Shown here: positions 26,073-35,063 of the stretch, one piece after another
Layout of the letters: each line of letters opens with the position of its first letter
Numbering within the stretch: the first letter of the stretch is position 1
Assembly (NCBI GenBank): GCA_002297815.1
Contig: DBKH01000007.1
Span: 1-61,025, forward strand
Length of the DNA: 61,025 nucleotides
Source: Bacteroidales bacterium UBA755
Lineage (GTDB): Bacteria; Bacteroidota; Bacteroidia; Bacteroidales; UBA932
Reading direction: 5' to 3'
Notes under the pieces: generated by a model
Databases searched by the model: none
What the model saw: only the letters and a program-made list of their open reading frames with translations
Told to the model about the DNA's origin: nothing
Position numbers and translations under genes: made by a program

Positions 26073-26814
26073 TGAGGGAAGCATGCTGTGAAGTACGCTT
26101 CCCTCCTTCATTTAATAGCGTAAGGGTTTCTTCTTTCACAGAAGTACCGGCCATAGCCTCTCTGCGCTTGAATTGAACAATAAGTCTAGACACGGACTTA
26201 CGTTCAACAGTTTTAATCCTCAGTAGCCGCCATGGAAGCATCCCGCACATTCTCGCATAACGGAGAAGGTGCTTCTCCTGATCGGAAGGGAGGATAACGG
26301 AAAGACGACCTTGATCCGTCAAAGCGACAGAAGCATATTCAAGGATCTCCCTATAAGAAAGCGGTTCTGAACCTTGTGGATTCTCTGGGTCTCCGGTATG
26401 GCGGGCAACATTTCTTCTCGCAGAAGGAGCTTGAAGAGAATTGTCATAATAGGGTGGATTTGAGACTATCAAGTCATACTTTTCATCCATGCTTTTCATG
26501 GAAAAATCCCTCAGTCCCATGTTCATAGCTTCCAAATGACTACCCCAAGGAGAGTTTCCAAAATTCTCAGAAGCTTCCGTAGCTGAAGGGGGGTCAATGT
26601 CAATTCCTTGAATATTCCAATCTTCCAAACAGACAGAAGCCATTCGCTGAGCTATCATAAGTGCTACCGTTCCAGTGCCAGTGCCGATGTCCAGCACATG
26701 CCTGTCCGTAGGAAATACCTCGGTGGCAGCTCCCAAAAGGACACCGTCAGTATTGACTTTCATTGCAGAGCGCTCATTGCGCACTTCAAAATGTTTAAAG
26801 CGGAATGTACTCAT
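26053..26814 (-). CDS. trmN6: tRNA1(Val) (adenine(37)-N6)-methyltransferase
   Basis: A 253-residue SAM-dependent methyltransferase that modifies A37 of tRNA-Val. Motif I is VLDIGTGTGTVALMIAQR near 41, and the N6-adenine catalytic motif NPPYYDNS near 130. The start FRFKHFEVRNERSAMKVNTDGVLLGA is the diagnostic N-terminal block of this family. GTG at 26832 is in frame but overlaps the upstream gene end; the ATG at 26814 gives the conserved start. Confidence 0.9.
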   Translation of the reverse strand: MSTFRFKHFEVRNERSAMKVNTDGVLLGAATEVFPTDRHVLDIGTGTGTVALMIAQRMASVCLEDWNIQGIDIDPPSATEASENFGNSPWGSHLEAMNMGLRDFSMKSMDEKYDLIVSNPPYYDNSLQAPSARRNVARHTGDPENPQGSEPLSYREILEYASVALTDQGRLSVILPSDQEKHLLRYARMCGMLPWRLLRIKTVERKSVSRLIVQFKRREAMAGTSVKEETLTLLNEGGKRTSQHASLITDYYL

Positions 26815-26831
26815 TGCCAGAGGATTCCTCA

Positions 26832-27491
26832 CTACTCATCCACAAACTGTCCATCCCGCATGAAGAGTGAGCGATCGCACATTTTCGCCAAATCCGGATC
26901 ATGGGTCACGATCACGACAGTCTGCCCATAACGGTTCCGCAAGTCAAAGAACAGTTTGTGAATCTCGGTCTTGGTCTTGGTGTCCAGATTGCCGGAAGGC
27001 TCGTCAGCGAAAAGAATCGCTGGCTCATTAACCAAAGCCCTCGCGATTGCAACTCTTTGTTGCTCTCCTCCAGATAGTTCAGAAGGTTTATGCTCCATTC
27101 TTTCGGCAAGACCGACATCTTTCAGGAGATTCTGAGCAGCTGACTTGGCATCCTTTTCCGAACGACCAGCGATGAAAGCCGGAATCATCACATTCTCCAA
27201 AGCATTGAACTCCGGAAGCAAATGATGAAATTGGAACACAAAGCCGATACGTTTGTTCCTGAAAGCAGATAGTTCCTTTCCATTCATCCGAAGTACATCG
27301 ACCCCATCAATCTCAAGAGAGCCTGCATCTGGAGTCGATAACGTTCCCAGAATCTGAAGGAGTGTTGATTTGCCTGCGCCAGAAGCCCCCATAATTGACA
27401 CTACTTCAGACTTATCAACCTCAAAATCAACGCCTTTAAGAACCTTCAAGATTCCAAATGACTTTTCTATCCCTTTTGCTTGTATTATCAT
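26832..27491 (-). CDS. ABC transporter ATP-binding protein, LolD/MacB type
   Basis: A 219-residue ATPase: Walker A GASGAGKST near 34, Q-loop FVFQFHHLLPEF near 85, signature LSGGEQQRVAIARAL near 140, Walker B ILFADEPSGNLD near 160. Closest in type to LolD, which extracts lipoproteins from the inner membrane with LolC/E, or to MacB-like export ATPases. No permease gene is next to it, so the partner lies elsewhere and the substrate is inferred only from subfamily. The stop codon lies 17 bases before the trmN6 start. Confidence 0.85.
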   Translation of the reverse strand: MIIQAKGIEKSFGILKVLKGVDFEVDKSEVVSIMGASGAGKSTLLQILGTLSTPDAGSLEIDGVDVLRMNGKELSAFRNKRIGFVFQFHHLLPEFNALENVMIPAFIAGRSEKDAKSAAQNLLKDVGLAERMEHKPSELSGGEQQRVAIARALVNEPAILFADEPSGNLDTKTKTEIHKLFFDLRNRYGQTVVIVTHDPDLAKMCDRSLFMRDGQFVDE

Positions 27492-27545
27492 AAACCTTTG
27501 ATTATGTAACCGTCAAAAATTACTTGTATCATCTTAGACAAATCT

Positions 27546-27595
27546 GCGGCAACTTATTTTTTGCCGCTTATTAGGGCAATGCCGTTTCAAAGATA
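27546..27595 (-). promoter_or_regulatory. Promoter -7 box and leader hairpin of the LolD-type gene
   Basis: Read on the minus strand, TATCTTTG (plus 27588-27595) fits the -7 consensus. The resulting leader of about 90 nt holds a hairpin with 7-bp arms GCGGCAA and TTGCCGC (plus 27546-27552 and 27561-27567). No -33 box is clear. Confidence 0.4.
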
Positions 27596-27615
27596 ATTGA
27601 TTTTTCAAAAAAAGT

Positions 27616-27646
27616 TTTGCACTTTTCAAAAAAAAGCATAACTTTG
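27616..27646 (+). promoter_or_regulatory. Consensus promoter of tRNA-Pro
   Basis: TTTG (27616-27619), exactly 19 nt, TAACTTTG (27639-27646): full agreement with the Bacteroidota promoter consensus. Transcription should start near 27652, about 70 bases before the mature tRNA. Confidence 0.8.
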
Positions 27647-27723
27647 CAATCCTTTCCAATGAGAACGCCTCTTGAAGGTGATTGTCAGAAAAGGCCTGAG
27701 GGGTTAACCCAAAGGAAAGTTAT

Positions 27724-27797
27724 CGGGGTGTGGCGCAGTTGGCTAGCGCATCTGGTTTGGGACCAGAGGGTCCAGTGTTCGAGTCACTGTACCCCGA
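27724..27797 (+). tRNA. tRNA-Pro (anticodon TGG)
   Basis: A 74-nt cloverleaf. Acceptor arms CGGGGTG and TACCCCG pair over seven positions with a terminal G-T; the anticodon arm is TCTGG-TTTGGGA-CCAGA with TGG at 27758-27760; the T arm is CAGTG-TTCGAGT-CACTG. The discriminator base is A and CCA is not encoded. The position-37 base is G, as expected for tRNA-Pro. Confidence 0.96.
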
Positions 27798-27800
27798 CAA

Positions 27801-27844
27801 AATAAGAAGAGCGACCAAAAGATTGGTCGCTCTTCTTATTTTAT
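27801..27844 (+). terminator. Terminator of tRNA-Pro
   Basis: A perfect 18-bp stem (27801-27818 with 27823-27840) with the four-base loop AAGA, followed by TTTTAT. It starts four bases after the tRNA and also stands before the end of the convergent nucleotidyltransferase gene, so it may work both ways. Confidence 0.9.
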
Positions 27845-27866
27845 CAGCGTTTCGTAGATTCCGGAA

Positions 27867-29000
27867 TCAATCCCCGTTAAAGGCAGCGGAAAATCCTGAA
27901 ATCAATGTCACGTACAGGGCAATAATGGTGTTGCGCGGTGAGAGTGAGAAATGGCGAGACATCCAAACCAAATGGCCACGAAGAGAACGAGTCTTACGAA
28001 GGAGAAAAGGTTCTGACTTATAATCACGCCCCTCGTTCATCTTACGGCCAAAATTGCCGGAATATTTTATTGAAGCCCAGATCCTATCGGCATGCTTGGC
28101 GTAACTTAAATCGTAGAGCGGCATTTCGCCCTCAGGAAGCCCTAACTTATTGACAGCAAGATAGCCGAATGCTTTCCATTCATTCAGCATACCAAGAGCC
28201 TTGAGACGTGCAAAGACCCAATCTCGGTCAATCTCCGAAGCAAAGCTATGCAGATGCATAGTCCAGTCACAGATCTGACGAAGCCCCAACCCTCCGTGAT
28301 AGAAGTGCTGGACGAAATGAGTGAATATGAAAACTGCATCAAAGTTTACCGATGGCAAGAGTACTTCTGCTCCTTGACAACTCCATGAACGTGAGCCCTT
28401 ACCCAAAAACATCTCCGCCTGCATAGAATCTATCACGTCATCGAACTTTTTACCAAAGCCAGCCCTTGCTGTGCCATGAAGTTCTATCTCAAGGTCACCA
28501 TTGAAGAACATGCCTAAATGTTTCTTGTGAGAATCTTCGGGGCAAAGTTTCTCTGCTTTTGGAGCAAGCAACGCAGAAGCCAACTCGTAATTCTTGTCAT
28601 CCAGCAGATAATCAATGTCACCTGGTGAACGATGCTCCGGATGAGGATAGTTCTGCGCGGTTCCTTGCCCTTTGATGAGACGATAATCAATTCCATTGAG
28701 TTTAAACGAAGTACATGTCTCAGCCACAAGGGCATTCAAACGTGCATTAGCTCTTTCAATTCCGATTGTCTGAATCATCAACCATTCAGCTGTCTTGGCT
28801 GTAACATTCACACTCATTCCGGAATCTTTCATGACAGAAAAGCCGTCTGTAAAAAAGCCAAGAACCGTTTGTTCCTTTGCGAGCATAAGAACTTCCTTCC
28901 AATCAACATTCTCATACGAAAGATCAGAAACATTATCAGCCACGCCCCAAAGCCCAGCGCGCAAAACAGAGAAGAACAATTCGTCCAACGTCATATTCAT
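27867..29000 (-). CDS. Nucleotidyltransferase-family protein (NTP_transf_5 type)
   Basis: A 377-residue protein. YRLIKGQGTAQNYPHPEHRSPGDIDYLL at about 115-145 carries the nucleotidyltransferase motif, with the Asp-Ile-Asp pair as metal ligands. The remainder is mostly helical. Members of this family are often found in cell-surface or capsule loci of Bacteroidales, but no substrate is known and no such genes are adjacent. It stands alone between the tRNA-Pro terminator and mdh. Confidence 0.8.
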   Translation of the reverse strand: MNMTLDELFFSVLRAGLWGVADNVSDLSYENVDWKEVLMLAKEQTVLGFFTDGFSVMKDSGMSVNVTAKTAEWLMIQTIGIERANARLNALVAETCTSFKLNGIDYRLIKGQGTAQNYPHPEHRSPGDIDYLLDDKNYELASALLAPKAEKLCPEDSHKKHLGMFFNGDLEIELHGTARAGFGKKFDDVIDSMQAEMFLGKGSRSWSCQGAEVLLPSVNFDAVFIFTHFVQHFYHGGLGLRQICDWTMHLHSFASEIDRDWVFARLKALGMLNEWKAFGYLAVNKLGLPEGEMPLYDLSYAKHADRIWASIKYSGNFGRKMNEGRDYKSEPFLLRKTRSLRGHLVWMSRHFSLSPRNTIIALYVTLISGFSAAFNGD

Positions 29001-29073
29001 AAATTTTGGATATTGATGGATACAAATGTAATATTTTCCAAGGAATATTCCCGCCCCACTATCAGAAAGGTAT

Positions 29074-29102
29074 AAAAAAACAGGCTCGAAAATTCGAGCC
29101 TG
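29074..29102 (-). terminator. Terminator of mdh
   Basis: On the minus strand: arms CAGGCTCGA and TCGAGCCTG around a short AT loop, followed by TTTTTTTATA. It lies about 20 bases after the mdh stop. Confidence 0.85.
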
Positions 29103-29123
29103 CCATATTATACAATAGTCAGA

Positions 29124-30116
29124 CTAAAGGTTGACGTTGTCTTTCTTCCAGTCAGCTACCGGTGGAACGATGCCGAGATCAATGATCTCTTCACGCATGT
29201 TGCAGAGGTGCTCGTAAGACTTACGGAGGTCAGCCATCTCAGCCTCTGTGCCCTGTGGCTCGGTGAAGTGAACACCAGTTGCGTCAATTGTGGTAGGCAT
29301 GGCCATCATAACATTCTTGAATCCGCACTTGTCACAGTTGACATAGCAGCCGGCAGGCCATGTGAACGGAGTTCCGCCCATTGCACCTTCGATCATCTTC
29401 ACAGCTTGATAAGCTGGGCTCTGGAAAGATGAACGTCCACGAAGCTTGATGATGTTGGAACCACCCTGAATGGTGTCATGCTTAATCTGCGCCCAACGCT
29501 CCTCGGAGATGTTGAACTCAGAAAGAGGCTTGCCGTCAACCTTTGCCTCGGAAGCAAAAACAGCCATCTGCTCTCCATGACCGCCATAGGTGTGGCAATT
29601 AGTAACCTTGGACTGCTGGACACCACAAGCTTTCGCGATCTGCTCCTGAAGGCGTGTGGAGTCAAGAGCTGCGAGCGAGGTCAACTGGTTAGGTTTGAGG
29701 CCTGAGTGGATTAGGGCTGTAAGAGCCGTCACATCAGCAGGGTTGAAGATAACCACAACATGCTTAACATCTGGGCAGTATTCCTTGATGTAGTCACCGA
29801 ACTGAGCTGCAATCTGGCAATTGCCCTTGAGAAGATCCTCACGGGTCATGCCATCCTTACGTGGAGCACCACCAGATGAGATGATGAACTTGGCACCTGT
29901 GAAAGCCTCCTTAGGATCAGTTGTCCAAGTGACATTAGCACCAGGGAAAGCACAATGGTACATTTCCTCAGCTACACCATGAACAGCAGGTTCAATGATG
30001 TCATAAAGGCAGACATTTGGAGTAAGACCGAGCATTAAAGCGGTCTGAGCCATGTTTGAGCCGATCGCACCGCCAGCACCGACGATGAGCAGCTTCTCAT
30101 TTGTTAAAAATCCCAT
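29124..30116 (-). CDS. mdh: Malate dehydrogenase
   Basis: Interconverts malate and oxaloacetate with NAD(H), part of the reductive branch leading to fumarate and succinate in Bacteroidales. The 330-residue product has the Rossmann motif LLIVGAGGAIGSN at the start, NPADVTAL near 120 in the usual coenzyme/substrate region, and CHTYGGHGEQM near 180 with the catalytic His. The ATG at 30116 was chosen; a GTG at 30167 would lie in the promoter -7 box. It is monocistronic, with its own promoter and terminator. Confidence 0.93.
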   Translation of the reverse strand: MGFLTNEKLLIVGAGGAIGSNMAQTALMLGLTPNVCLYDIIEPAVHGVAEEMYHCAFPGANVTWTTDPKEAFTGAKFIISSGGAPRKDGMTREDLLKGNCQIAAQFGDYIKEYCPDVKHVVVIFNPADVTALTALIHSGLKPNQLTSLAALDSTRLQEQIAKACGVQQSKVTNCHTYGGHGEQMAVFASEAKVDGKPLSEFNISEERWAQIKHDTIQGGSNIIKLRGRSSFQSPAYQAVKMIEGAMGGTPFTWPAGCYVNCDKCGFKNVMMAMPTTIDATGVHFTEPQGTEAEMADLRKSYEHLCNMREEIIDLGIVPPVADWKKDNVNL

Positions 30117-30166
30117 GATCAAAAAAAAATTATTATGCTTAAATTCTATTATTGTCAAAAGCGACA

Positions 30167-30174
30167 CAAAGATA
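30167..30174 (-). promoter_or_regulatory. -7 box of mdh
   Basis: TATCTTTG on the minus strand fits TAnnTTTG and places the mRNA start about 45 bases before the ATG at 30116. No convincing -33 box is seen. Confidence 0.5.
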
Positions 30175-30214
30175 ACAATTTCTATTGTATTTTCTTTCTA
30201 ATTCAAAAAATCAT

Positions 30215-30222
30215 TATATTTG
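30215..30222 (+). promoter_or_regulatory. -7 box for the small ORF and PPTase gene
   Basis: TATATTTG fits the consensus. The transcript would begin near 30228, giving either a leader of about 190 nt before the PPTase gene or a short leader before the small reading frame at 30256. Confidence 0.5.
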
Positions 30223-30255
30223 CAACAAATTGACAAAGGAAGATTAACTGATTAT

Positions 30256-30411
30256 ATGGAACCTCCCAGTTCTATTCTGACAGACAGCAAATCAAAGGCG
30301 GACCCCCGATCGGACGATCCGCTGTCGCGTAGCAATGTTGATAATCAAACGTTATCGTTCCCGCACCGGATGGTGTCGGGCACTTTGCCGTTCTCATTTT
30401 TGAATTCTTAA
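30256..30411 (+). CDS. Possible 51-residue small protein before the PPTase gene
   Basis: ATG-initiated frame MEPPSSILTDSKSK, ending SGTLPFSFLNS, polar and without a membrane segment or known motif. It ends 6 bases before the PPTase ATG and starts about 30 bases after a predicted transcription start, which is suitable for a translated leader or small cistron. It also holds a CCGATCGG palindrome. Without homologues it could be a chance frame in a long 5' leader. Confidence 0.35.
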   Translation: MEPPSSILTDSKSKADPRSDDPLSRSNVDNQTLSFPHRMVSGTLPFSFLNS

Positions 30412-30417
30412 GAGTCT

Positions 30418-31056
30418 ATGGCATTATATCTAAAAAAAGAACTAGAAGAGTCCAAATCCTTAATCGGGGTCTGGCAGATAACTGAAACGGAAGAAGAGCT
30501 TCGTGAGTTGGCCTCAGTACCCTCCGATGAGATGGAAGAGATTTCATTCATCAGCAACGAGTCTCTCCGCAAACAAAGACTTGCTGTCAGAGCGCTTCTC
30601 TGCGAGTTGTTCGGGGAGAAAGTTTATCTCAGCCACCATGACAATGGCAAACCTTACCTTGAGAACAGCGTCACCAACATCAGTATAACTCACACGGACA
30701 AGTACGTTGCCGTGATTCTCAATGACAACGAAGATGTAGGAATCGACATCGAATCATTGTCCAGAGACTTTTCAGCCGTGGAACGCAAGGCTTTGTCAGA
30801 GGACGAGGTCGAAGATCTTGACGATGACAAAAGAAACGAGCAGTTGGCTATTTACTGGTGCGCCAAAGAAGCCATATTCAAAAGGCTTTCTGCCTACAGA
30901 GTGAACTTTGCCGAGCAGATTGAGGTAGAGCGATTCCGGCCCAAAGGTGAGGGCGAACTCGATGCAACGTTCATTCATAAGGACGGCTACGAGGAAGAAT
31001 TTGAACTCGAATATATTACCTTTGACAACCACGTCCTTGTTTGGGTCGTGGGCTGA
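30418..31056 (+). CDS. 4'-phosphopantetheinyl transferase superfamily protein
   Basis: A 212-residue Sfp-type enzyme. It moves the phosphopantetheine arm from coenzyme A onto a carrier protein. The magnesium motif VGIDIE is near 100, and WCAKEAIFK near 143 gives the second conserved glutamate/lysine. Which carrier protein it serves is unknown; no acyl carrier or NRPS gene is in this window, so a general ACP role is possible. Confidence 0.9.
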   Translation: MALYLKKELEESKSLIGVWQITETEEELRELASVPSDEMEEISFISNESLRKQRLAVRALLCELFGEKVYLSHHDNGKPYLENSVTNISITHTDKYVAVILNDNEDVGIDIESLSRDFSAVERKALSEDEVEDLDDDKRNEQLAIYWCAKEAIFKRLSAYRVNFAEQIEVERFRPKGEGELDATFIHKDGYEEEFELEYITFDNHVLVWVVG

Positions 31057-31091
31057 TGAAGATCATTTTTAACCTTTAATATTCATTTACC

Positions 31092-31652
31092 ATGTCAACT
31101 ACTGTTATTGTCATAATCGCACTTTTGGCGATAGTATTCCTTTACATATTTTTCACTCAGCGCAGCTTCATCAGCTTAGATGAAAAGATGAAGAATGCGT
31201 TCAGCCAAATTAACGTCCAGATGAAATCCAGATGGGATGCCGTGACGAATCTGGTAGAAATGACCAAGCAGTACACAAAGTACGAGCATGACACCCTAGC
31301 GGACGTTATCTCTAAGCGCACAGGCTCAGTCTCAAATCCTGCCGAGCTTGCTGAAAGTGAAGCTGCTTTGAGATCTGTTGTAGGCCGACTGAACGTTGTC
31401 GCTGAGCAGTACCCTCAACTTGGAGCAAACACTGTTTTCATCAAGACAATGGGTGACATCAAGGACTACGAGGAGAAAGTCAGACTCAGCAGGATGGTCT
31501 ATAATGACAGCGTGACAAAACTGAACATGATGGTTCGCCAGTGGCCATCTTCCATGGTAGCCTCGATGCTTCGCTTCACAACTCACGACCTTCTCCCTGA
31601 AGATCAGACTGTTGTCAACGCGCCTTCTGTCTCCGACATATTCAATAAATAA
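31092..31652 (+). CDS. LemA family protein
   Basis: A 186-residue membrane protein with one N-terminal helix (residues about 3-18) and a long helical bundle. Family marks are FSQINVQMKSRWDAVTNLVEM near 37 and VRLSRMVYNDSVTKLNMMVRQWPSS near 135. The molecular role is not established. It is paired with a DUF2207 protein 5 bases downstream, a common partnership in many bacteria. Confidence 0.92.
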   Translation: MSTTVIVIIALLAIVFLYIFFTQRSFISLDEKMKNAFSQINVQMKSRWDAVTNLVEMTKQYTKYEHDTLADVISKRTGSVSNPAELAESEAALRSVVGRLNVVAEQYPQLGANTVFIKTMGDIKDYEEKVRLSRMVYNDSVTKLNMMVRQWPSSMVASMLRFTTHDLLPEDQTVVNAPSVSDIFNK

Positions 31653-31656
31653 GGCT

Positions 31657-33318
31657 ATGAGAAGGCTTCAGGCTATTTTCCTGGCCGCTATCTTTTCACT
31701 CATCGCTGTTCCGCTTTGTGCAGGCAGCGATGTTGATTCGTTGAGAATCAACGTGGAACTTCTGGATGACGGATCAGCGGTCGTGACAGAGACGTGGCGA
31801 ATTGATGTCTCTGATGACATTACCGAATGGTATCTCGTTGCTGGCAACATGGGGCATATGACAATCAGTGACCTTCAAGTCAAAGATGAAACCGGCAATG
31901 AATATGTCAACGAAGGAGAGTGGGATGTCAATCGCAGCCGTGCTCGCAAAGCTGGCAGGTGCGGTCTCATCACAAAATCTGACGGCTATGAGATTTGTTG
32001 GGGCGTTGGAAGTTCAGGATGGCACACGTACACAGTGCGTTACCTGCTGACAGGTTTGGTAAAGGGGCACGAGGACATGGACGGCTTCAACCACATGTTC
32101 GTTGCCAGAGACTTAGGCTCGTCTCCACAATCCATCTTTCTGACAATCAGAAAATCAGGAGTGGAGTTTACCACTGAAAACACCAAGGTCTGGGCCTTTG
32201 GATTTCGCGGAGAGATTCATGTTCGAGACAGCGTTGTCATCGCCAACACGACTGAGCCGTTCACAAGGGAAAGTGCCTTGATTGCAATGGTCGGTTTCCA
32301 GAAAGGACTGTTCCATCCAGTTCTGAATGAGGATCGGACATTTGAAGAAGTTCGTGAAGAGGCTATGAAAGGGAGTGACTACACTGAGCCGGAGGAGGAT
32401 GACAGCGACTTTTTGATAGGAATCTTCGCGGGCTTGGCTGCGGCCCTGTCAGTATTCTTCAGTGCCAAATACATTTCCAAGACAGTCAAAAGGAAGAAAG
32501 AACTTCTGGGCGGAAAGATGAAAGATGTCCCATGGTTTCGGGACACTCCCCTTGATGGCAATCTTAAGAAATCTAGCAATATTCTTCTGGCTTTCTCCGG
32601 CAACACTATGACTGAAAGACAGAACCTTATTGCAGCCTACATCACAAGACTCTTCTACCGTGGAGCATTCGAAGTTGTCCCTGTGCAAGGTTCGTCCAAG
32701 TCTCAGATGAGGATCACAGAATTACCTGTCACAGAAGCTGAAAAAGCAAATGAAGACACCAGGCTAGAATTTGAGCTATACTCTTTCATCAAGAAGGCCG
32801 CTGGTGATGATGGCATCCTTCAGAAGAATGAGCTCAAACGTTGGGCTGACTCACATGGAGAGGAGCTCTACGATTGGGGGCAGGAAGCAGTAGACGGTAC
32901 GACAATCTGGAGCATGAAACCGGAAGAAGCGCGACAAGTCTTTGGTCTGAGACGTTTCCTAAAGGATTTCACTCTGATTAAAGACAGAGGTGTGGTCGAA
33001 GTGAAGCTTTGGAGCAACTACCTGATTTTCGCCTCTTTGTTCGGCATTGCAGACAAGTTAATGAAGGATTTCCGTAAGGTCTGTCCTGAGTATTTCACAC
33101 TCTCAACTGCATCTGAATTACTCAAAGATGATTCCACCACATTCATGATCTGGAGCATGATCAACATGACATCACGGAACTTCAACATGGCTGCTGTAGC
33201 TTACGAGTCATCCAAAGCTAGTGACTCCGGATCATCATGGAGCGGTGGCGGTGGAATGTCATCATGGGGTGGCGGTGGAGGCTTCTCCGGTGGCGGCTCC
33301 GGTGGCGGTGGCCGATGA
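31657..33318 (+). CDS. DUF2207 membrane protein with Gly-rich tail
   Basis: A 553-residue protein: signal peptide (to about CAGS), an extracytoplasmic beta-rich domain (about 25-230), a membrane segment at about 255-275 (LIGIFAGLAAALSVFF), a cytoplasmic region, and a Gly/Ser-rich end (SSWSGGGGMSS and further glycine runs). This matches DUF2207, partner of LemA. Function is unknown. The ATG at 31657 follows the LemA stop; an earlier TTG within lemA was not used because the signal peptide begins at MRRLQAIF. Confidence 0.85.
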   Translation: MRRLQAIFLAAIFSLIAVPLCAGSDVDSLRINVELLDDGSAVVTETWRIDVSDDITEWYLVAGNMGHMTISDLQVKDETGNEYVNEGEWDVNRSRARKAGRCGLITKSDGYEICWGVGSSGWHTYTVRYLLTGLVKGHEDMDGFNHMFVARDLGSSPQSIFLTIRKSGVEFTTENTKVWAFGFRGEIHVRDSVVIANTTEPFTRESALIAMVGFQKGLFHPVLNEDRTFEEVREEAMKGSDYTEPEEDDSDFLIGIFAGLAAALSVFFSAKYISKTVKRKKELLGGKMKDVPWFRDTPLDGNLKKSSNILLAFSGNTMTERQNLIAAYITRLFYRGAFEVVPVQGSSKSQMRITELPVTEAEKANEDTRLEFELYSFIKKAAGDDGILQKNELKRWADSHGEELYDWGQEAVDGTTIWSMKPEEARQVFGLRRFLKDFTLIKDRGVVEVKLWSNYLIFASLFGIADKLMKDFRKVCPEYFTLSTASELLKDDSTTFMIWSMINMTSRNFNMAAVAYESSKASDSGSSWSGGGGMSSWGGGGGFSGGGSGGGGR

Positions 33319-33361
33319 ATATGTCTCTTGCCATAACGGCATAAAATTCGCACAATATTCT

Positions 33362-33369
33362 TATTTTTG
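33362..33369 (+). promoter_or_regulatory. -7 box of the TPR-envC-tsaE run
   Basis: TATTTTTG fits TAnnTTTG, 27 bases before the ATG at 33396. No -33 box close to consensus is visible. Confidence 0.5.
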
Positions 33370-33395
33370 TAAGATAAAGTTAGGAAATTAAGAAT

Positions 33396-35063
33396 ATGAA
33401 CGTACATAGATTGGTTTTGATGGTTCTGGTTGGAATGATTCTGGCTTCAAGTCTAGGATATTCACAGAACAACAAGAGAGCCAATATGGCTGACGGGGAG
33501 TTGATTGATGCGGTTGCGGCTTTGGACAACAAACAGTTCAATAAAGCCAAGGACATGCTGGAAAAGCTCATTGAGACCGCTCCCCAGAATGATGCAGCAT
33601 TCTATTATCTTGGATTATGCCGTCTCTACACCAATGACATAGATGGTGCTAAGGCCGCTTTCAAGAAATCAGTGGAGTTAGATCCCTCGAATTATTGGTA
33701 CAAGGAGAGACTCGCACGAACATATTCATTGACAGGTGAGGATGACTTGACAATCGCCACCTACGAAGAACTTCTGAAGGATTTTCCCAAGAAGAATGAC
33801 ATCTATTTTACTTTGGTAAATCTCTATCTTAAACAAAATCAGTATGATAAGGCATTGAAGGCCTTAGACCAGATTGAGGCGGTGTTCGGAAAGAGCGAGA
33901 ATGTGACAGCTACAAAGTACGACATCCTGCTAAGGCAGAGCAAGCCTATGGAAGCTCTAAAGACTCTTGAAGACTACAACAAGGAGTTTTCCTCCCCATA
34001 CGTCCTTACCAAACTTGGAGATCACTCAATGGCTGAGTACAAGGATACCTTGGCCTTGGCATACTACAAGGAGGCTCTGGACCTTCAGAACGGTTACATG
34101 CCGGCACTGCTCGGAGAATCAGAGGTTTATAGGACACGTAGGAACTTTCCGGAATTTTTCAAGACTCTGAATATGTTCGTAGAGGATGAACAGACAGATG
34201 TCCAGACAAAGACACAGTACCTTAGCATGCTTGTGTCGCGAACTGATCCACGGTTCATCCAAAGCGTAAGACCACAGATTGATTCTTTGTATGACAATCT
34301 GGTTTCATGTCACCCTAAAGACAGTTCTGCCCTCACGGCATCAGGGTTGTACTGGTACTCAACGGGTAGAACAGACAAAGCCAAAAGCCTGATTCACAAA
34401 AACATGATTCTCCACCCTGACAACCTAGGAGCGACTGCAACCTACGCACAGCTGTTAGGGTACATGAAGGAATGGGAAACTCTTGAGAAAACTTGTGACA
34501 GTGCTATTGCCAGATTCCCGAAAGAAACCGCGTTCCTAGACATGAAAAACGTAGCATGCTACAACAGGAAGGATTGGCTGGGAATCATCGAGAACAATCG
34601 CAAAATCATCGAGATAGCTCAGGGCGACACTTCCATCACGATTCCAGCTCTCTCTTCAATCGGTGACATGTACCACGAACTCGGAAACGAGAAGGAAGCA
34701 TTCAAGGTTTACTCACAGGTTCTGAAAGTGAACCCAAACTACGCACCTGCTTTGAACAACTATGCCTATTATCTGGCTCTAAAGGGGAGCAAACTTAAGA
34801 AGGCTTGTGCTATGAGTAAGAAAACTGTCGAGCAGGAGCCAGACAATCCGACCTATCTTGACACCTACGGATGGATTCTCCATCTTTTAGGCAGAGACAA
34901 GGAAGCCAAGGCACAATTCAAGCATGCTATGCTTTACGGAGCTAAGGAAAGTGCCACTTGCTTGGAGCACTATGCCATTGTTTTGGAAGCACTAGGGGAA
35001 ACAGACCTTGCTAAAGTTTACCGGACGCAGGCAGCCAACAAAAAGGCAGAAGGAAAGGAATGA
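33396..35063 (+). CDS. Exported TPR-repeat protein
   Basis: A 555-residue protein with a signal peptide ending near LGYSQ and many tetratricopeptide repeats, for example KDMLEKLIETAPQNDAAFYYLGLCRLYTNDIDGAKAAFKKSVELDP and, near the end, KAFKVYSQVLKVNPNYAPALNNYAYYLALKG-like units. It is probably a periplasmic or outer-membrane-attached scaffold. Its stop overlaps the start of the EnvC-like gene by four bases (ATGA), pointing to a shared role, perhaps in cell division or envelope assembly. Confidence 0.85.
   Translation: MNVHRLVLMVLVGMILASSLGYSQNNKRANMADGELIDAVAALDNKQFNKAKDMLEKLIETAPQNDAAFYYLGLCRLYTNDIDGAKAAFKKSVELDPSNYWYKERLARTYSLTGEDDLTIATYEELLKDFPKKNDIYFTLVNLYLKQNQYDKALKALDQIEAVFGKSENVTATKYDILLRQSKPMEALKTLEDYNKEFSSPYVLTKLGDHSMAEYKDTLALAYYKEALDLQNGYMPALLGESEVYRTRRNFPEFFKTLNMFVEDEQTDVQTKTQYLSMLVSRTDPRFIQSVRPQIDSLYDNLVSCHPKDSSALTASGLYWYSTGRTDKAKSLIHKNMILHPDNLGATATYAQLLGYMKEWETLEKTCDSAIARFPKETAFLDMKNVACYNRKDWLGIIENNRKIIEIAQGDTSITIPALSSIGDMYHELGNEKEAFKVYSQVLKVNPNYAPALNNYAYYLALKGSKLKKACAMSKKTVEQEPDNPTYLDTYGWILHLLGRDKEAKAQFKHAMLYGAKESATCLEHYAIVLEALGETDLAKVYRTQAANKKAEGKE

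Noticed and set aside
27492..27650. Possible riboswitch before the LolD-type gene
   Set aside because: Only one simple hairpin is visible and no known aptamer core could be recognised.
27724..27866. tRNA-Pro as an integration site for a mobile element
   Set aside because: No duplicate of the tRNA 3' end, no integrase and no foreign cargo follow; a plain terminator and an ordinary gene do.
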